In this document: positions 9,093-23,373 of the stretch, one piece after another
Numbering within the stretch: position 1 is the first letter of the stretch
Layout: each line of letters begins with the position of its first letter
Source: an uncultured Burkholderiales bacterium
Lineage (GTDB): Bacteria > Pseudomonadota > Gammaproteobacteria > Burkholderiales > Burkholderiaceae_C
Direction of reading: 5' to 3'
Length of the DNA: 64,000 bases
Assembly (NCBI GenBank): GCA_903886485.1
Contig: CAISMH010000012.1
Span: 1 to 64,000 of the forward strand
The notes under the pieces: model-generated
What the model was told of the DNA's origin: nothing
Seen by the model: only the letters and a program-made list of their open reading frames with translations
The model's database searches: none
Made by a program: the position numbers and the translations under genes

Positions 9093-9929
9093 TCAGTCGC
9101 GCAACAAGTCGTTGATGCTGGTCTTCGAGCGGGTTTGTGCATCCACGCGTTTGACCACGATGGCGGCGAACATGCTGTAAGGCGCGCCGTTGGCGGCGAC
9201 TTTGGGAATATTGCCGGCCACCACCACCGAGCCAGAGGCCACGCGACCGTAGCTGATGTCGCCTGTGGCGCGATCAAAGATGGGGGTGGATTGGCCGATG
9301 AACACGCCCATGCCGAGCACCGAGTTTTCTTCGATGATGACGCCTTCCACCACTTCAGAGCGTGCGCCGATGAAGCAGTTGTCTTCAATGATGGTGGGGT
9401 TGGCTTGCAGGGGCTCCAACACGCCGCCAATGCCCACGCCGCCAGACAGGTGCACGTTCTTGCCGATTTGTGCGCACGAGCCCACGGTGGCCCAGGTGTC
9501 AACCATGGTGCCGCTGTCCACATAAGCGCCGATGTTCACGTAAGAGGGCATCAAGATGGCGCCCGAAGCGATGAAGCTGCCGCGACGTGCCACCGCAGGC
9601 GGGACCACGCGCACGCCAGCAGCTTTCATTTCTGCTTCGCTGAGGTGGGCAAACTTGGTGTCCACTTTGTCGTAGAAGGCCAAGTCGCCAGACTTCATGA
9701 CACGGTTGTCATTCAAGCGGAACGACAACAAGACGGCCTTTTTGAGCCATTGGTGCACTATCCATTGGCCCACGCCTTCACGGGTAGCCACGCGCAAGCG
9801 GCCTGCGTTCAATTCGGCAATCACGTGGTCGACAGCATCGCGCACTTCCTTGGATGCGTCGGTGGCGCTGATGTTGGCGCGGTTGTCCCAAGCGTTGTCG
9901 ATGACGTGTTGGAGTTGGTGTTGAGTCAT
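9093..9929 (-). CDS. dapD: 2,3,4,5-tetrahydropyridine-2,6-dicarboxylate N-succinyltransferase
   Basis: Transfers succinyl from succinyl-CoA to tetrahydrodipicolinate, committing it to the succinylase route. The 278-residue protein has a helical N-terminal domain ([12 protein letters not shown]) and a left-handed parallel beta-helix made of hexapeptide repeats, e.g. [20 protein letters not shown] and [20 protein letters not shown]. The start at 9929 gives the usual [18 protein letters not shown]-terminus; the longer frame to 9986 would overlap the end of dapC. It is the middle gene of the dap operon, 34 bases after dapC. Confidence 0.95.
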   Translation of the reverse strand: MTQHQLQHVIDNAWDNRANISATDASKEVRDAVDHVIAELNAGRLRVATREGVGQWIVHQWLKKAVLLSFRLNDNRVMKSGDLAFYDKVDTKFAHLSEAEMKAAGVRVVPPAVARRGSFIASGAILMPSYVNIGAYVDSGTMVDTWATVGSCAQIGKNVHLSGGVGIGGVLEPLQANPTIIEDNCFIGARSEVVEGVIIEENSVLGMGVFIGQSTPIFDRATGDISYGRVASGSVVVAGNIPKVAANGAPYSMFAAIVVKRVDAQTRSKTSINDLLRD

Positions 9930-9963
9930 GGTTGTCTTCTCTGCGTTGAAATTAAGAAATGAA

Positions 9964-11175
9964 TCAGGATTGGGTGTTTTTGACAAACGCCACGATGCGT
10001 TGCGCGGCTTCTAAGCACTCGGCGGTTTCGGCCACCAAGGCCATGCGAATTCGACCGGCGCCGGGGTTGAAGCCCTTGGCATCGCCAATGAAGTGACCTT
10101 CACGCGCCAAGTAACTGCCCGGCAGCACCGTCACATTGTATTGAGCCAGCAAGTCGCGGGCGAAGGCCACGTCGTCACCACCGGGCACCGCCGCCCACAG
10201 GTAAAAGCCCGCATCCGGCAAGCGCACATCCATCACCGCTTCGAGCAGTGGCGTCACAGCCGCAAACTTTTGACGGTATTGCTCGCGGTTGGCCACCACA
10301 TGGGCTTCGTCGTCCCAAGCGGCCATGCTGGCCGCTTGCACCATGCCACTCATGGCCGAGCCGTGGTAGGTGCGATAGAGCAAGAACTGCTTCAGGATGT
10401 GGGCGTCGCCCGCTACAAAACCGCTGCGCATGCCCGGCACATTGCTGCGCTTGGACAAGCTGGTGAAAGCCACCAAGTTTTTAAAGTCGGTACGGCCCAG
10501 TTTGGCGGCGGCCTCTAGGCCGCCCAGAGGCGCTTCTTCGCGGAAATAGATTTCGCTGTAACACTCGTCACTGGCTATGACAAAGCCGTGTTGGTCGCTG
10601 AGCGCAAACAGTTTTTCCCAGTCACGCATGGGCATCACCGCACCTGTGGGATTGCCGGGCGAGCACACGAACAACAACTGGGTCTTGGCCCACACCTCGG
10701 CAGGCACCTGGTCCCAGTTGACGTTGAAGTTGAGTGCAGGGTCGCTGGGCGCGTAATAGGTTTGCGCCCCCGCCAAGAGGGCCGCACCTTCGTAGATTTG
10801 GTAGAACGGGTTGGGGCAGACCACCACCGCTTCACGCGTGGGGTCAATCACGGTTTGGGCAAACGCAAACAGCGCCTCGCGTGAACCGTTGACCGGCAAA
10901 ATTTGTGTGGCCGCATCGAGCGTCAAGCCGTAGCGTCGTTGCACCCAGTTCGCACACGACGCGCGCAACGCCGGCAAACCCGCCGTGGCCGGATAAGCCG
11001 CCAACTGCGCGGTGGCTTGGGCCAAGGCCTCTAGCACCAATGCGGGCGTGGCGTGGCGTGGCTCACCAATGCCTAAGCTGATGGGCGAGTAGGCGGGGGC
11101 GGGTGTGACGGTGGAGAAAAGCTGCTTGAGCCGTTCAAATGGATAGGGCTGCAGACGCGAGAGAAGGGGATTCAT
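9964..11175 (-). CDS. dapC: Succinyldiaminopimelate transaminase
   Basis: PLP-dependent class I aminotransferase (403 residues) expected to convert N-succinyl-2-amino-6-ketopimelate with glutamate to N-succinyl-diaminopimelate. Visible family features are [13 protein letters not shown] (about 95-107), the cofactor-binding [10 protein letters not shown] (171-180), [10 protein letters not shown] (202-211) and the Schiff-base lysine in [14 protein letters not shown] (Lys242). The DapC assignment over other aminotransferases is supported by its place directly before dapD and dapE. The ATG at 11175 is preceded seven bases away by GATAAT, suggesting little or no leader. Confidence 0.92.
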   Translation of the reverse strand: MNPLLSRLQPYPFERLKQLFSTVTPAPAYSPISLGIGEPRHATPALVLEALAQATAQLAAYPATAGLPALRASCANWVQRRYGLTLDAATQILPVNGSREALFAFAQTVIDPTREAVVVCPNPFYQIYEGAALLAGAQTYYAPSDPALNFNVNWDQVPAEVWAKTQLLFVCSPGNPTGAVMPMRDWEKLFALSDQHGFVIASDECYSEIYFREEAPLGGLEAAAKLGRTDFKNLVAFTSLSKRSNVPGMRSGFVAGDAHILKQFLLYRTYHGSAMSGMVQAASMAAWDDEAHVVANREQYRQKFAAVTPLLEAVMDVRLPDAGFYLWAAVPGGDDVAFARDLLAQYNVTVLPGSYLAREGHFIGDAKGFNPGAGRIRMALVAETAECLEAAQRIVAFVKNTQS

Positions 11176-11182
11176 GGCTGCT

Positions 11183-11188
11183 ATTATC
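11183..11188 (-). promoter_or_regulatory. Possible -10 element (GATAAT) of dapC, leaderless arrangement
   Basis: On the minus strand GATAAT is followed by seven bases and then the dapC ATG (11175). Transcription would start at or next to the A of ATG. The same hexamer and spacing recur at map, rlhA and ygfZ. No convincing -35 is visible. Confidence 0.4.
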
Positions 11189-11216
11189 CCCGCGCTCTCT
11201 CATCCCCTGAAAAGTT

Positions 11217-11564
11217 ATGCCTACCCCTGCCTTGCTTGACCTCACCCGAGCCCAAGAGTTCGCTCTTGAGGCCGATCAACTGCGCGAATTGGTGGCGACG
11301 TTTGAGGAAAGTTTGGCTCAAGAAATGGCTGCCATTCAGGCTGGTATCCACAGCCAAGACGCCTTGAAAGTGGAGCACGCTTTACATGCACTGAAGGGGT
11401 TCATGCCCTTGTTTTCGGTGGACGCCCTGTCGCAAGCCATGAGCGATTTGTACCAAACCAGCCGTCAACAGCCTCTGAGCGTGACGGCCCCCGCATTTAC
11501 CGCATTAGTTCCCAGTTTGGAGCAGTTGTTGGTCGAGGTTCGGACCTGCCTCGGCGCTTTATGA
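11217..11564 (+). CDS. Stand-alone HPt-domain-like protein
   Basis: An acidic helical protein of 115 residues with ALHALKGFMPLF, matching the H-x-L-K-G phosphotransfer motif of HPt domains with His57 as phosphoacceptor. It has no other domain, and no histidine kinase or response regulator lies nearby. It would relay phosphate between receiver domains of an unlinked phosphorelay. It is divergent from dapC (41 bp apart) and 28 bp before smc. Only one Gly and few aromatics are conserved, so this is a likely rather than certain HPt. Confidence 0.6.
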   Translation: MPTPALLDLTRAQEFALEADQLRELVATFEESLAQEMAAIQAGIHSQDALKVEHALHALKGFMPLFSVDALSQAMSDLYQTSRQQPLSVTAPAFTALVPSLEQLLVEVRTCLGAL

Positions 11565-11592
11565 TTGAGGCTGTGTCTAGAGAGGCTTTTCA

Positions 11593-14500
11593 GTGCGTCT
11601 GAATTCAATCAAGTTATCGGGTTTCAAGTCCTTTGCGGAACCCACCAATTTCCTGCTGCCCGGCCAATTGGTCGGTGTGGTCGGCCCCAACGGGTGCGGC
11701 AAATCCAACATCATGGATGCCGTGCGCTGGGTGCTGGGCGAGTCCAAAGCGTCCGAGTTGCGCGGCGAATCCATGCAAGACGTGATTTTCAATGGCACCA
11801 CCACCCGCAAAGCGGCCAGCCGTTCTAGCGTGGAGCTGGTGTTTGACAACGCCGACCACCGTGCCGGTGGGCAGTGGAGCCAGTTCCCAGAAATCGCGGT
11901 CAAGCGTGTGCTGACGCGCGATGGCGGCTCTAGCTACTACATCAACAACCAACCGGTGCGTCGCCGTGACGTGCAAGACGTGTTCTTGGGCACAGGCTTG
12001 GGGCCTCGCGCTTACGCCATCATTGGCCAAGGCACCATCAGCCGCATCATTGAGTCCAAGCCCGAAGAACTGCGCTTGTTCCTCGAAGAAGCGGCAGGCG
12101 TTTCTAAATACAAAGAACGCCGTCGTGAAACCGAAAACCGCCTCAGCGACACCCGCGAAAACTTGACCCGCGTGGAAGACATCTTGCGCGAGTTGAACGC
12201 CAATTTGGAGAAGCTCGAAAAGCAAGCCGAAGTGGCCCAGCGCTACCACGGCCTGCAAGCTGATGTGAGCTTGAAGCAGCACCAGCTTTGGTTCTTGCGC
12301 CGTGCCGAGGCCGAGGCCGACCAAGTGGGCATCAAAACCCAAGCCGACAAAGCGGTGAACGACTTGGAGTCGCGCATTGCCGACTTGCGTCACATCGAAG
12401 CCGACCTGGAAACTGTGCGCCAAGCCCACTATGCGGCGGGTGACCAAGTCAACCAAGCCCAAGGTACCTTGTACGAAGCCAGTGCCGAGGTAGGGCGCCT
12501 AGAGGCCGAAATTCGCTTTGTGGTGGAAGGGCGTCAGCGCGCCGAAGCCCGTCTGATTCAAATCAAAGAACAAACCGCGCATTGGGCAGCCCAGAGCGAA
12601 CAAGCACAGCAAGAGATTGAAAACTTGGCTTCGATGGCCATGGACGGCGAAGAAAAAGCCGCCATGCTCGCCGCCCAAGTGGAAGAGCAAGCCATGCAAT
12701 TGCCCGAGTTGGAAGACGCTTTGCGCGTGGCCCAACAGCGCAGCAACGAGCAGCGCACCAGCGTGGCCCAAGTGCAGCAACAAATTCAGGTGTTGGCCGC
12801 CGACCAGCGCAACATTGAAGAACAAAGCCGCAACCTCAACGCGCGACTTGAGCGCCTGAGTGCCGACAAAAACGCCTTGGCCGCCCCCGATGAGGTGCGG
12901 CTGAACAACCTCAAGGCGCAGTTGCAAGAGGCCCAGTCACACGCCGAAGTCACCACCGCGCAACTCGACGAGTTGCAAGCCAGTGTGCCGGTGCTCGATG
13001 ACGCACGTCGCAGCGCACAACAACGTGTGAACGACGAGCAAGCCAAGCAAGCCGACTTGTCGGCCCGTTTGGAAGCCCTCAAAGCCTTGCAAGAAAAAGT
13101 GCAGACCGACGACAAGCTCAAGCCTTGGTTGGCCAAGCACGGCTTGGACGGTTTGCAAGCTTTGTGGAGCCGTATCCACATCGAAGCAGGTTGGGAAAAC
13201 GCCCTCGAAGCCGCTTTGCGCGAGCGCATGGCATCACTCGAAGTGTCTCGCCTCGACATCGTGCGCGCCTTCCAAACTGATGTGCCGCCGACCAAGCTGG
13301 CTTTCTACACCGCACCTAGTGCTGCAGCACCCGATGCTCAAAGCGCGTTGCCACGTCTGTCTGATTTGTTGCGCCTCAACGATGCCGGTCAAAAAGCCCT
13401 GTTGACCGATTGGCTCAACGGCTGCTTCACCGCCTCTGATTTGGACGAAGCCTTGGCCAAGCGCAGCAGCTTGCAACCGGGCCAAGTGATTTATGTGCCC
13501 AGTGGCCACGCCATCAGTGCGCACAGCGTGAGTTTTTACGCGCAAGACAACGCACAGTCGGGCTTGCTGGCCCGCGCCCAAGAGATTGAAAACCTCGACA
13601 AGAGCAGCAAGGCCCAAGCCTTCATTGCGGATGAAGCACGCAACACCTTGGTGCGGGCCGAGGCCGCGTACAGCGAGTCGTCGCAACGCTTGGTCAGCAT
13701 CCGTGCTGAAGCTACAGCGGCCCAAGCCACGGCCCACGAGCTGCAAGTGGAAACCTTGCGTCTGAGCCAACTCGCCGAGCAAACCCGCGCACGCAGCGAG
13801 CAAATCAGTGGAGATCTGTCTGAAGTCGAAGCCCAATTGGCCGACCTGCAAGAGCGCCGCGCCACCGCAGAAGCGCGCTTTGAAGAGCTGGACATGCAAT
13901 TGGCCGACAGCCAAGAGCGCCACGCCCAATTGGACGAAGCCGTCATCAACGCCGAGCGCCGTTTGAACGACAGCCGCGAGCAACAACGCAGTCTGGAGCG
14001 TCAAGCCCAAGAAGCCCAGTTTGCCCAGCGCAGCTTGGCCACCCGCGAAGCCGAACTCAAGCGCATCATCGACACCGCCACCCAGCAAGCCGCCTCGGTG
14101 TCTGCCGAAGAAATACGTGTGCAAGAAGACCTCACCCGTCTCACGGATGCCGCAGCACAAGCCGGTTTGCAAAATGCACTGAACATCAAGATGGAACGCG
14201 AAGCAGCCTTGGCCGCCAAGCGCAGTGAATACGACGACCTCACCACCAAACTGCGTGCCAGCGATGAGCGCCGCTTGCAACTCGAGCGTGAGTTAGAGCC
14301 TTTGCGCCAACGCATCACCGATTTCCAACTCAAAGAGCAAGCCGCGCGTTTGGGGCTAGAGCAATACACCCAACTGTTGACCGACGCCGAGGCGGACCTT
14401 GAAGCCGTGTCTGCTTCCATCCTTGCCAACAACGTGCGCTTGGGTGGTTTGCAAGGCGAGATCGACCGCTTGCACCGCGAGATCGCGGCTTTGGGCGCGG

Positions 14501-15108
14501 TGAACTTGGCTGCGTTGGAAGAACTCGCCAGTGCCAGCGAACGCAAGCAGTTCTTAGATGCGCAGACCCTAGACTTGACCGACGCGATGAATACGTTGGA
14601 AGACGCGATTCGCAAGATCGATGGTGAGACCCGTGAGCTCTTGGGCGGCACCTTCAAACAAGTCAACGAGCACTTTGGCCGCATGTTCCCCGAGTTGTTC
14701 GGTGGTGGCAATGCGCGCTTGGTGATGACCGGTGAAGAAATTTTGGACTCCGGCGTGCAGGTGATGGCCCAGCCACCGGGCAAGAAGAACCAAACCATTC
14801 ACTTGCTGTCTGGGGGCGAAAAAGCCCTGACTGCGATTGCCTTGGTGTTTGCGATTTTCCAACTCAATCCAGCGCCGTTTTGTTTGCTGGACGAGGTGGA
14901 TGCGCCGCTGGACGACGCCAACACCGAACGCTACGCCAAGCTGGTGTCAAGCATGTCCAAAGAAACCCAATTCCTTTTCATCTCACACAACAAAATTGCG
15001 ATGGAAATGGCCGAACAACTCATTGGCGTGACCATGCAAGAACAAGGCGTGTCGCGCATTGTGGCTGTCGACATGGAGTCAGCTGTCTCCATGGTGGATG
15101 CCGTTTGA
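11593..15108 (+). CDS. smc: Chromosome segregation ATPase SMC
   Basis: A 1171-residue SMC protein that would form a dimeric loop-extruding clamp with ScpA and ScpB. It has the N-terminal head with Walker A GPNGCGKSN (31-39), two long coiled coils rich in Gln, Glu and Ala, a globular hinge at roughly 510-650, and the C-terminal head with signature LLSGGEKALTAIALVFAIF and Walker B FCLLDEVDAPLDD. I use the GTG at 11593, since RLNSIKLSGFKSF is the normal SMC N-terminus and GAGAGG stands 9 bases upstream. It is followed 15 bp later by zipA. Confidence 0.97.
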   Translation: MRLNSIKLSGFKSFAEPTNFLLPGQLVGVVGPNGCGKSNIMDAVRWVLGESKASELRGESMQDVIFNGTTTRKAASRSSVELVFDNADHRAGGQWSQFPEIAVKRVLTRDGGSSYYINNQPVRRRDVQDVFLGTGLGPRAYAIIGQGTISRIIESKPEELRLFLEEAAGVSKYKERRRETENRLSDTRENLTRVEDILRELNANLEKLEKQAEVAQRYHGLQADVSLKQHQLWFLRRAEAEADQVGIKTQADKAVNDLESRIADLRHIEADLETVRQAHYAAGDQVNQAQGTLYEASAEVGRLEAEIRFVVEGRQRAEARLIQIKEQTAHWAAQSEQAQQEIENLASMAMDGEEKAAMLAAQVEEQAMQLPELEDALRVAQQRSNEQRTSVAQVQQQIQVLAADQRNIEEQSRNLNARLERLSADKNALAAPDEVRLNNLKAQLQEAQSHAEVTTAQLDELQASVPVLDDARRSAQQRVNDEQAKQADLSARLEALKALQEKVQTDDKLKPWLAKHGLDGLQALWSRIHIEAGWENALEAALRERMASLEVSRLDIVRAFQTDVPPTKLAFYTAPSAAAPDAQSALPRLSDLLRLNDAGQKALLTDWLNGCFTASDLDEALAKRSSLQPGQVIYVPSGHAISAHSVSFYAQDNAQSGLLARAQEIENLDKSSKAQAFIADEARNTLVRAEAAYSESSQRLVSIRAEATAAQATAHELQVETLRLSQLAEQTRARSEQISGDLSEVEAQLADLQERRATAEARFEELDMQLADSQERHAQLDEAVINAERRLNDSREQQRSLERQAQEAQFAQRSLATREAELKRIIDTATQQAASVSAEEIRVQEDLTRLTDAAAQAGLQNALNIKMEREAALAAKRSEYDDLTTKLRASDERRLQLERELEPLRQRITDFQLKEQAARLGLEQYTQLLTDAEADLEAVSASILANNVRLGGLQGEIDRLHREIAALGAVNLAALEELASASERKQFLDAQTLDLTDAMNTLEDAIRKIDGETRELLGGTFKQVNEHFGRMFPELFGGGNARLVMTGEEILDSGVQVMAQPPGKKNQTIHLLSGGEKALTAIALVFAIFQLNPAPFCLLDEVDAPLDDANTERYAKLVSSMSKETQFLFISHNKIAMEMAEQLIGVTMQEQGVSRIVAVDMESAVSMVDAV

Positions 15109-15123
15109 TTTCAGAATAAAAAC

Positions 15124-18611
<3,488 letters not shown>

Positions 18612-18625
18612 AGGACACACACACC

Positions 18626-19162
18626 ATGGCTGTGCGCGAAATTTTAAAAATGGGCGATACCCGTTTGCTGCGCGTGGCCCAGCCTGTGATGGCCTTCGAT
18701 ACCCCAGAGCTGCAGACCTTGCTGCAAGACCTTGACGACACCATGTTGGCGGCCAACGGTGCGGGCCTCGCCGCACCACAAATTGGCGTGGACTTGCAAG
18801 TGGTGGTGTTTGGCTCGGGCGAGGTCAACCCACGTTACCCCGATGCGCCGGTGGTGCCCTACACCGTGCTCATCAACCCTGTGCTGACCCCGCTGGGCGA
18901 TGAGCAAGAAGAGGGCTGGGAAGGCTGCTTGTCTGTGCCCGGTTTGCGTGGTGTGGTGCCGCGCTTCAAGCGTTTGCGTTACCAAGGCCTTGACGCCAAG
19001 GGCGAGCCCATTGACCGCACGGTGGAAGGTTTTCATGCGCGGGTGGTGCAACACGAGTGCGACCACCTCAAAGGCGTGCTGTATCCGATGCGTGTGCGCG
19101 ACTTCTCACGCTTTGGTTATACCGAGGTGTTGTTTCCGGGCTTGGCCGACGCGGACGATTGA
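18626..19162 (+). CDS. def: Peptide deformylase
   Basis: Removes the formyl group from N-terminal Met of nascent proteins. All three signature motifs are present in 178 residues: [10 protein letters not shown] (45-54), EGCLSVPG (99-106, metal ligand Cys101) and QHECDHLKG (142-150, ligands His143 and His147, catalytic Glu144). It sits after ligA instead of beside fmt, so a second def elsewhere is likely. Its stop lies four bases from the stop of convergent glnD, with no terminator between. Confidence 0.95.
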   Translation: MAVREILKMGDTRLLRVAQPVMAFDTPELQTLLQDLDDTMLAANGAGLAAPQIGVDLQVVVFGSGEVNPRYPDAPVVPYTVLINPVLTPLGDEQEEGWEGCLSVPGLRGVVPRFKRLRYQGLDAKGEPIDRTVEGFHARVVQHECDHLKGVLYPMRVRDFSRFGYTEVLFPGLADADD

Positions 19163-19166
19163 CCGC

Positions 19167-21764
19167 CTAAGCCTGCAAGGCCGCTAACAACTCGGTTTCA
19201 ATTTCGAGTTGCGCTTTGTTTTGCTGCAAAGCGGCGCCATCGACCAAGAAGGTGTCTTCCACGCGTTCGCCCAAGGTGCTGATCTTGGCGAGCAACAAAT
19301 TCACCTTGTGGTTGGCGAGCACGCGAGCCACGCTGTAGAGCAAGCCCACGCGGTCGCTGGCGGAGATGCTCAGTAGCCACTTTTGTGCGCGTTCGTCTGG
19401 CTGCAAGGTCACACGTGGTGCGATGGGGAAGCTCTTGACGCGTCGTGACACACGACCTTTACCCACGGCAGGCAGAGGTTTGGCGTCGTTGATGGTTTCA
19501 CTCAGGCCGGTTTCCACCAAGTTGATGAGATCGCGGTAGTGCTCCTCAAAATGGCTGCTGACCACTTGGAAGGTGTCCAGTGCATAGCCGTTGGTGGCGG
19601 TGTGAATTTTGGCGTCCCAAATATTGAATCCGGCTTGATCAAAGTAGCCACAGATGCGAGCAAACAAATCGGGCTGATCTGGCGAGTACACCATCACTTG
19701 CAAGCCTTCGCCGACGGGAGACAAACGCGCCCGCACGGTCACGCTCATGGGTTTGTCTTGAGTTTTGGCGATGGACAAGCTGCGCGAGAGTTGACGGGTG
19801 TGCCAAGCAATGTCGGCCGCATCGTGGCGCATGAAGTAACCCACATCCAAGGTGTCCCACAAGTCTTTGTGGGCCTCAAAGGGCAGTGCGTAGAGCGCCA
19901 GCATGGTGAGGGCTTCGCGTTTGCGTGACTCCACACGTGCCTCTGCATCAGGAGCACGACCTCCTAAGGTGCGGGCGGTGTAGCGGTAGAGGTCTTCTAG
20001 CAGTTTGCCTTTCCACGCATTCCACACCTTGGGGCTGGTGCCGCGAATGTCGGCCACGGTCAAGAGGTAAAGCGCGGTGAGATTGCGCTCGTTGCCCACG
20101 CGTTTGGCAAAGGCTTGGATGATGTCGGGGTCACTCAGGTCTTGTTTTTGAGCAATGTGACTCATCGTCAAATGCTCGCCTACCAAGAACTCAATGAGCT
20201 TGGCGTCTTCTTTGGAGAGCTGATGGTCACGCGCAAATTTGCGCACCTCACCACGCCCGAGTTGTGAATGGTCACCGCCACGGCCTTTGGCAATGTCATG
20301 GAACAACGCTGCCGCAAACAAAATCCAAGGCTTGTCCCAGCCTGCGGCGAGTTGTGAGCAAAACGGGTATTCGTGTGCATGTTCGGCCATGAAGAAGCGG
20401 CGCACATTGCGCAGCACCATCAAGATGTGCTGGTCCACGGTGTAGACGTGGAACAGGTCGTGCTGCATTTGCCCCACGATACGGCGGAAGGGCCACAAGT
20501 AGCGGCCTAGCACCGAGGTTTGGTTCATCAAGCGAATGGCATGCGTCATGCCGCTGGGCGCTTGCAAGATGCGCATGAACATCTCACGGTTCACAGGGTC
20601 TGCGCGGAACTTGCCATCCATCAAGCTGCGCGCGTTGTAGAGCGCGCGCAGTGTGCGGGCCGACAGACCGCTGATGCCTACCGTGGATTCGTACAACCAG
20701 AAGGTTTCCAAAATCGCGTGGGGGTTGTTCACATACACATCGTCGCTGGTGACTTCCAGCATGCCCGCTTTGTCTGCAAAACGCTCGTTGATGGGACGCG
20801 GCACTTGGGTGTTGCCAGTCAGTCGTTCTTCGATGTTGAGCAGCAAAATCTGGTTGAGCTGCGTCACCGCTTTGGCGGCCCAGTAATAGCGCTTCATCAG
20901 TGCTTCGCTGGCCGCGCGAGCGTTGAGCGTGCCGTCTTTTTCCACGCCTAAGCCCAGGCTTTGGGCCACTGCGTGTTGCAAGTCAAACACCAAGCGGTCT
21001 TCGCGGCGCTTGGCTGCCAAGTGCAGGCGGGTGCGGATGAGAGCCAGCGCATCGTCGTTGCGTTTGAGTTGCTTGACTTCAAACTCGGTGGCCAAGCCTT
21101 TTCGACCCAAACTCTCCCAGCTGTCGCCCAAGCCCGCCGCTTTGGCCACCCACAACACGACTTGCAAGTCGCGCATGCCGCCCGGCGACTCTTTGCAATT
21201 GGGCTCTAAGGAATAGGGCGTGTTCTCAAACTTGGCGTGACGCTGACGCATCTCTGCGGTCTTCGCGGCAAAGAAGGCTTGAGGGTCTAGCGCCTGTGCA
21301 TAGTGTTTTTGGAATGTTTTGAACAGCTTGACGCTGCCCACCAGAAATCGTGCTTCCAACAGCGAGGTTTGCACCGTGATGTCTGCCGATGACTCTTGCA
21401 CGCACTCGGTCACGGTGCGCACGCTGGATCCAATTTCTAGGCCGGTGTCCCAACAGCTGCCGATGAACTTTTCAATTTGCGATTTGAGGGTTTCGTCTGT
21501 TTCGGGCGATGTGCCGTCTGGCATCAACAGCAACACATCCACATCCGAGTACGGAAACAACTCACCTCGACCATAACCACCCACAGCGACAAGGCACATG
21601 CCATTGTCAAAACCGGCCCCATCCCACAGCGTGCGCAGGTTGTCATCCGTCATGGCGCACAGTTTGTGCAGCAAGGTTTTCACACTGCGTGCGGTGGTCG
21701 AGCTGGACGCGGCCAGCAGCAGCGCTGCCTTGTCCTTTCGGTAAAGGTTAGCCAAGGCGTTCAT
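19167..21764 (-). CDS. glnD: Bifunctional [protein-PII] uridylyltransferase / uridylyl-removing enzyme
   Basis: Nitrogen sensor that uridylylates PII proteins when glutamine is low and removes UMP when it is high. The 865-residue protein has an N-terminal nucleotidyltransferase site [19 protein letters not shown] (Asp74, Asp76), an HD hydrolase site [17 protein letters not shown] in the middle, and two C-terminal ACT domains (about 690-770 and 795-860; e.g. [20 protein letters not shown]). It follows map by 10 bp on the same strand. Confidence 0.96.
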   Translation of the reverse strand: MNALANLYRKDKAALLLAASSSTTARSVKTLLHKLCAMTDDNLRTLWDGAGFDNGMCLVAVGGYGRGELFPYSDVDVLLLMPDGTSPETDETLKSQIEKFIGSCWDTGLEIGSSVRTVTECVQESSADITVQTSLLEARFLVGSVKLFKTFQKHYAQALDPQAFFAAKTAEMRQRHAKFENTPYSLEPNCKESPGGMRDLQVVLWVAKAAGLGDSWESLGRKGLATEFEVKQLKRNDDALALIRTRLHLAAKRREDRLVFDLQHAVAQSLGLGVEKDGTLNARAASEALMKRYYWAAKAVTQLNQILLLNIEERLTGNTQVPRPINERFADKAGMLEVTSDDVYVNNPHAILETFWLYESTVGISGLSARTLRALYNARSLMDGKFRADPVNREMFMRILQAPSGMTHAIRLMNQTSVLGRYLWPFRRIVGQMQHDLFHVYTVDQHILMVLRNVRRFFMAEHAHEYPFCSQLAAGWDKPWILFAAALFHDIAKGRGGDHSQLGRGEVRKFARDHQLSKEDAKLIEFLVGEHLTMSHIAQKQDLSDPDIIQAFAKRVGNERNLTALYLLTVADIRGTSPKVWNAWKGKLLEDLYRYTARTLGGRAPDAEARVESRKREALTMLALYALPFEAHKDLWDTLDVGYFMRHDAADIAWHTRQLSRSLSIAKTQDKPMSVTVRARLSPVGEGLQVMVYSPDQPDLFARICGYFDQAGFNIWDAKIHTATNGYALDTFQVVSSHFEEHYRDLINLVETGLSETINDAKPLPAVGKGRVSRRVKSFPIAPRVTLQPDERAQKWLLSISASDRVGLLYSVARVLANHKVNLLLAKISTLGERVEDTFLVDGAALQQNKAQLEIETELLAALQA

Positions 21765-21774
21765 TGCAAGGTGC

Positions 21775-22587
21775 TTAACAGCAGGTGGTGGTCACAAAGT
21801 CGGGCAGGGCGGGGCTGCCCTCTGAGAGGGTCAACACCTCGTAGCCGGTCGGCGTGACGAGGATGGTGTGTTCCCACTGGGCTGACAAGGAGTGGTCGCG
21901 CGTGACGATGGTCCAGCCGTCGCCCAGCTCTTTGATGTCTTTTTTGCCCGCGTTGATCATGGGCTCGATGGTGAAGGTCATGCCTTCTTGGAGCGTCTCG
22001 CCAGTGCCGGGCTTGCCGTAGTGGAGCACCTGTGGCTCTTCATGAAACACCTGACCAATGCCGTGACCGCAAAACTCGCGCACCACAGAGAAACCGTGGC
22101 TCTCAGCGAAGCGTTGAATCGCAAAGCCAATGTCTCCCAAACGCGCGCCCGGCTTGACCTTGACGATGCCGTGCCACATGGCTTCGTAGGTCAGCTTTGA
22201 CAAGCGCTTGGCCGCAATAGACACCTCGCCCACCGAAAACATGCGGCTGGTGTCGCCATGCCAGCCGTCTTTGATGACGGTGATGTCGATGTTCACCACG
22301 TCTCCTTTTTTCAGCGGCTTGTCATTGGGAATGCCGTGGCACACCTGATGGTTGATGGAGGTGCAAATGGACTTGGGGTAGGGGTTGTCACCGCTGGGGT
22401 TGTAGTTCAGCGGCGCTGGGATGGCTTTTTGCACATCCACGATGTAGTCGTGGCAGAGCTTGTCGAGCTGGTTGGTCGTCACGCCCGGCACCACGTGCGG
22501 GGTGATGAAGTCGAGCACTTCGGAGGCCAGTTTGCCTGCGATACGCATGCCTTGTGCGCCTTGGGCGTCTTTGATGGAGATGGTCAT
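21775..22587 (-). CDS. map: Type I methionine aminopeptidase
   Basis: Removes initiator methionine after deformylation. Metal ligands are visible: Asp101 in [11 protein letters not shown], Asp112 in WHGDTSRMF, the histidine in [12 protein letters not shown], Glu in FTIEPMIN and Glu in [16 protein letters not shown] carries the active-site His. The 270-residue form starting at 22587 gives the usual N-terminus; the extension to 22644 lacks conservation. GATAAT stands seven bases before this ATG, pointing to a leaderless message. It forms an operon with glnD. Confidence 0.95.
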   Translation of the reverse strand: MTISIKDAQGAQGMRIAGKLASEVLDFITPHVVPGVTTNQLDKLCHDYIVDVQKAIPAPLNYNPSGDNPYPKSICTSINHQVCHGIPNDKPLKKGDVVNIDITVIKDGWHGDTSRMFSVGEVSIAAKRLSKLTYEAMWHGIVKVKPGARLGDIGFAIQRFAESHGFSVVREFCGHGIGQVFHEEPQVLHYGKPGTGETLQEGMTFTIEPMINAGKKDIKELGDGWTIVTRDHSLSAQWEHTILVTPTGYEVLTLSEGSPALPDFVTTTCC

Positions 22588-22594
22588 GGTTTGA

Positions 22595-22600
22595 ATTATC
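22595..22600 (-). promoter_or_regulatory. Possible extended -10 (TGGGATAAT) of map, leaderless arrangement
   Basis: Minus-strand TGGGATAAT has the TG of an extended -10 and ends seven bases before the map ATG. The 16 bases from GATAAT to the ATG are identical to those before rlhA. Transcription would begin at about the A of ATG. Confidence 0.45.
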
Positions 22601-22707
22601 CCATTGAGGGCGTTGCCCTTGCCGATGGCAGTTTTTCTATGCACGGCTCACATGCGGATTGGTTCAAGTCCTTAGGCTATTTGTGCTGCATCACTTTTAC
22701 TTTATGT

Positions 22708-22989
22708 ATGTACAATAAGTTCAGGATTATTTTTGACCCAGATAAAAACAGGCAAAACCAGAGCAAGCATGATGGCTTGTCATTGTCAGACGCAGAAGGG
22801 CTTGACTGGAATGGAGCGGCCTACTTCCTTGACCAGCGTCGTGACTATGGTGAAGACAGAGTTGTCGCGTTAGCCTACATGGGCAGGCGCCTCGTGGTTG
22901 TCGTGTTTGTTGACCGTGGTGATGAGCGAAGAATCATTAGTCTTCGCAAAGCAAATTTCAGAGAGGTAAAACGCTATGCCAAAACTTAA
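22708..22989 (+). CDS. brnT: BrnT-family ribonuclease toxin
   Basis: The 93-residue protein has the BrnT pattern: FRIIFDPDKNRQNQSKHDGL at the N-terminus, then RVVALAYMGRRLVVVVFVDR and RIISLRKANFREVKRY at the C-terminus. BrnT is a RelE-fold ribonuclease that halts translation and is inhibited by BrnA. The long open frame upstream (from 22258) is only the shadow of map; I start at ATG 22708, where homology begins. No Shine-Dalgarno sequence precedes it. It overlaps brnA by 14 bp, toxin first, the usual brnTA order. Confidence 0.9.
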   Translation: MYNKFRIIFDPDKNRQNQSKHDGLSLSDAEGLDWNGAAYFLDQRRDYGEDRVVALAYMGRRLVVVVFVDRGDERRIISLRKANFREVKRYAKT

Positions 22990-23266
22990 AGCTGGAACCA
23001 TCATTCCAACGCCAGAGGAAGATGCCATCATTCAAAAAGCCATAGCACAAGACCCAGAAACCTGGCTCTTGACCGACGAAGAGTGGGAACAAGTCAAACC
23101 CACAGTGCGAATTGGCCGCCCACCCTCAGAGGTGACCAAAGAGCGAATCACCATTCGCTTGTCACGCGATGTCGTCACACAATTTCGTGCCACGGGTTCG
23201 GGCTGGCAAACACGCATGGATGCCGCTTTGCGTCAATTCATTCAAGAACATCCACTGGCGCACTGA
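22976..23266 (+). CDS. brnA: BrnA-family antitoxin
   Basis: A 96-residue partner of BrnT. The acidic N-terminal half (TPEEDAIIQKAIAQDPETW) would wrap the toxin; the C-terminal RITIRLSRDVVTQFRATG and GWQTRMDAALRQFI form the ribbon-helix-helix-like DNA-binding part that autorepresses the operon together with toxin. Its start overlaps the end of brnT by 14 bp, implying translational coupling. The pair lies between map and purL and looks like an acquired accessory unit. Confidence 0.9.
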   Translation: MPKLKAGTIIPTPEEDAIIQKAIAQDPETWLLTDEEWEQVKPTVRIGRPPSEVTKERITIRLSRDVVTQFRATGSGWQTRMDAALRQFIQEHPLAH

Positions 23267-23373
23267 TTGTGTACAAAGAATCCCCTCGCGACACGTAAAA
23301 TCTAACCTTTGCCGACCAGCCCCAGTCAGCGGCCCGGCGCGATTCGATTTCCGTCTTTTTCTCAAGGCTCTCC

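Noticed and set aside
22258..22707. N-terminal extension of brnT
   Set aside because: Opposite map and unlike BrnT; the family similarity starts at the ATG at 22708.
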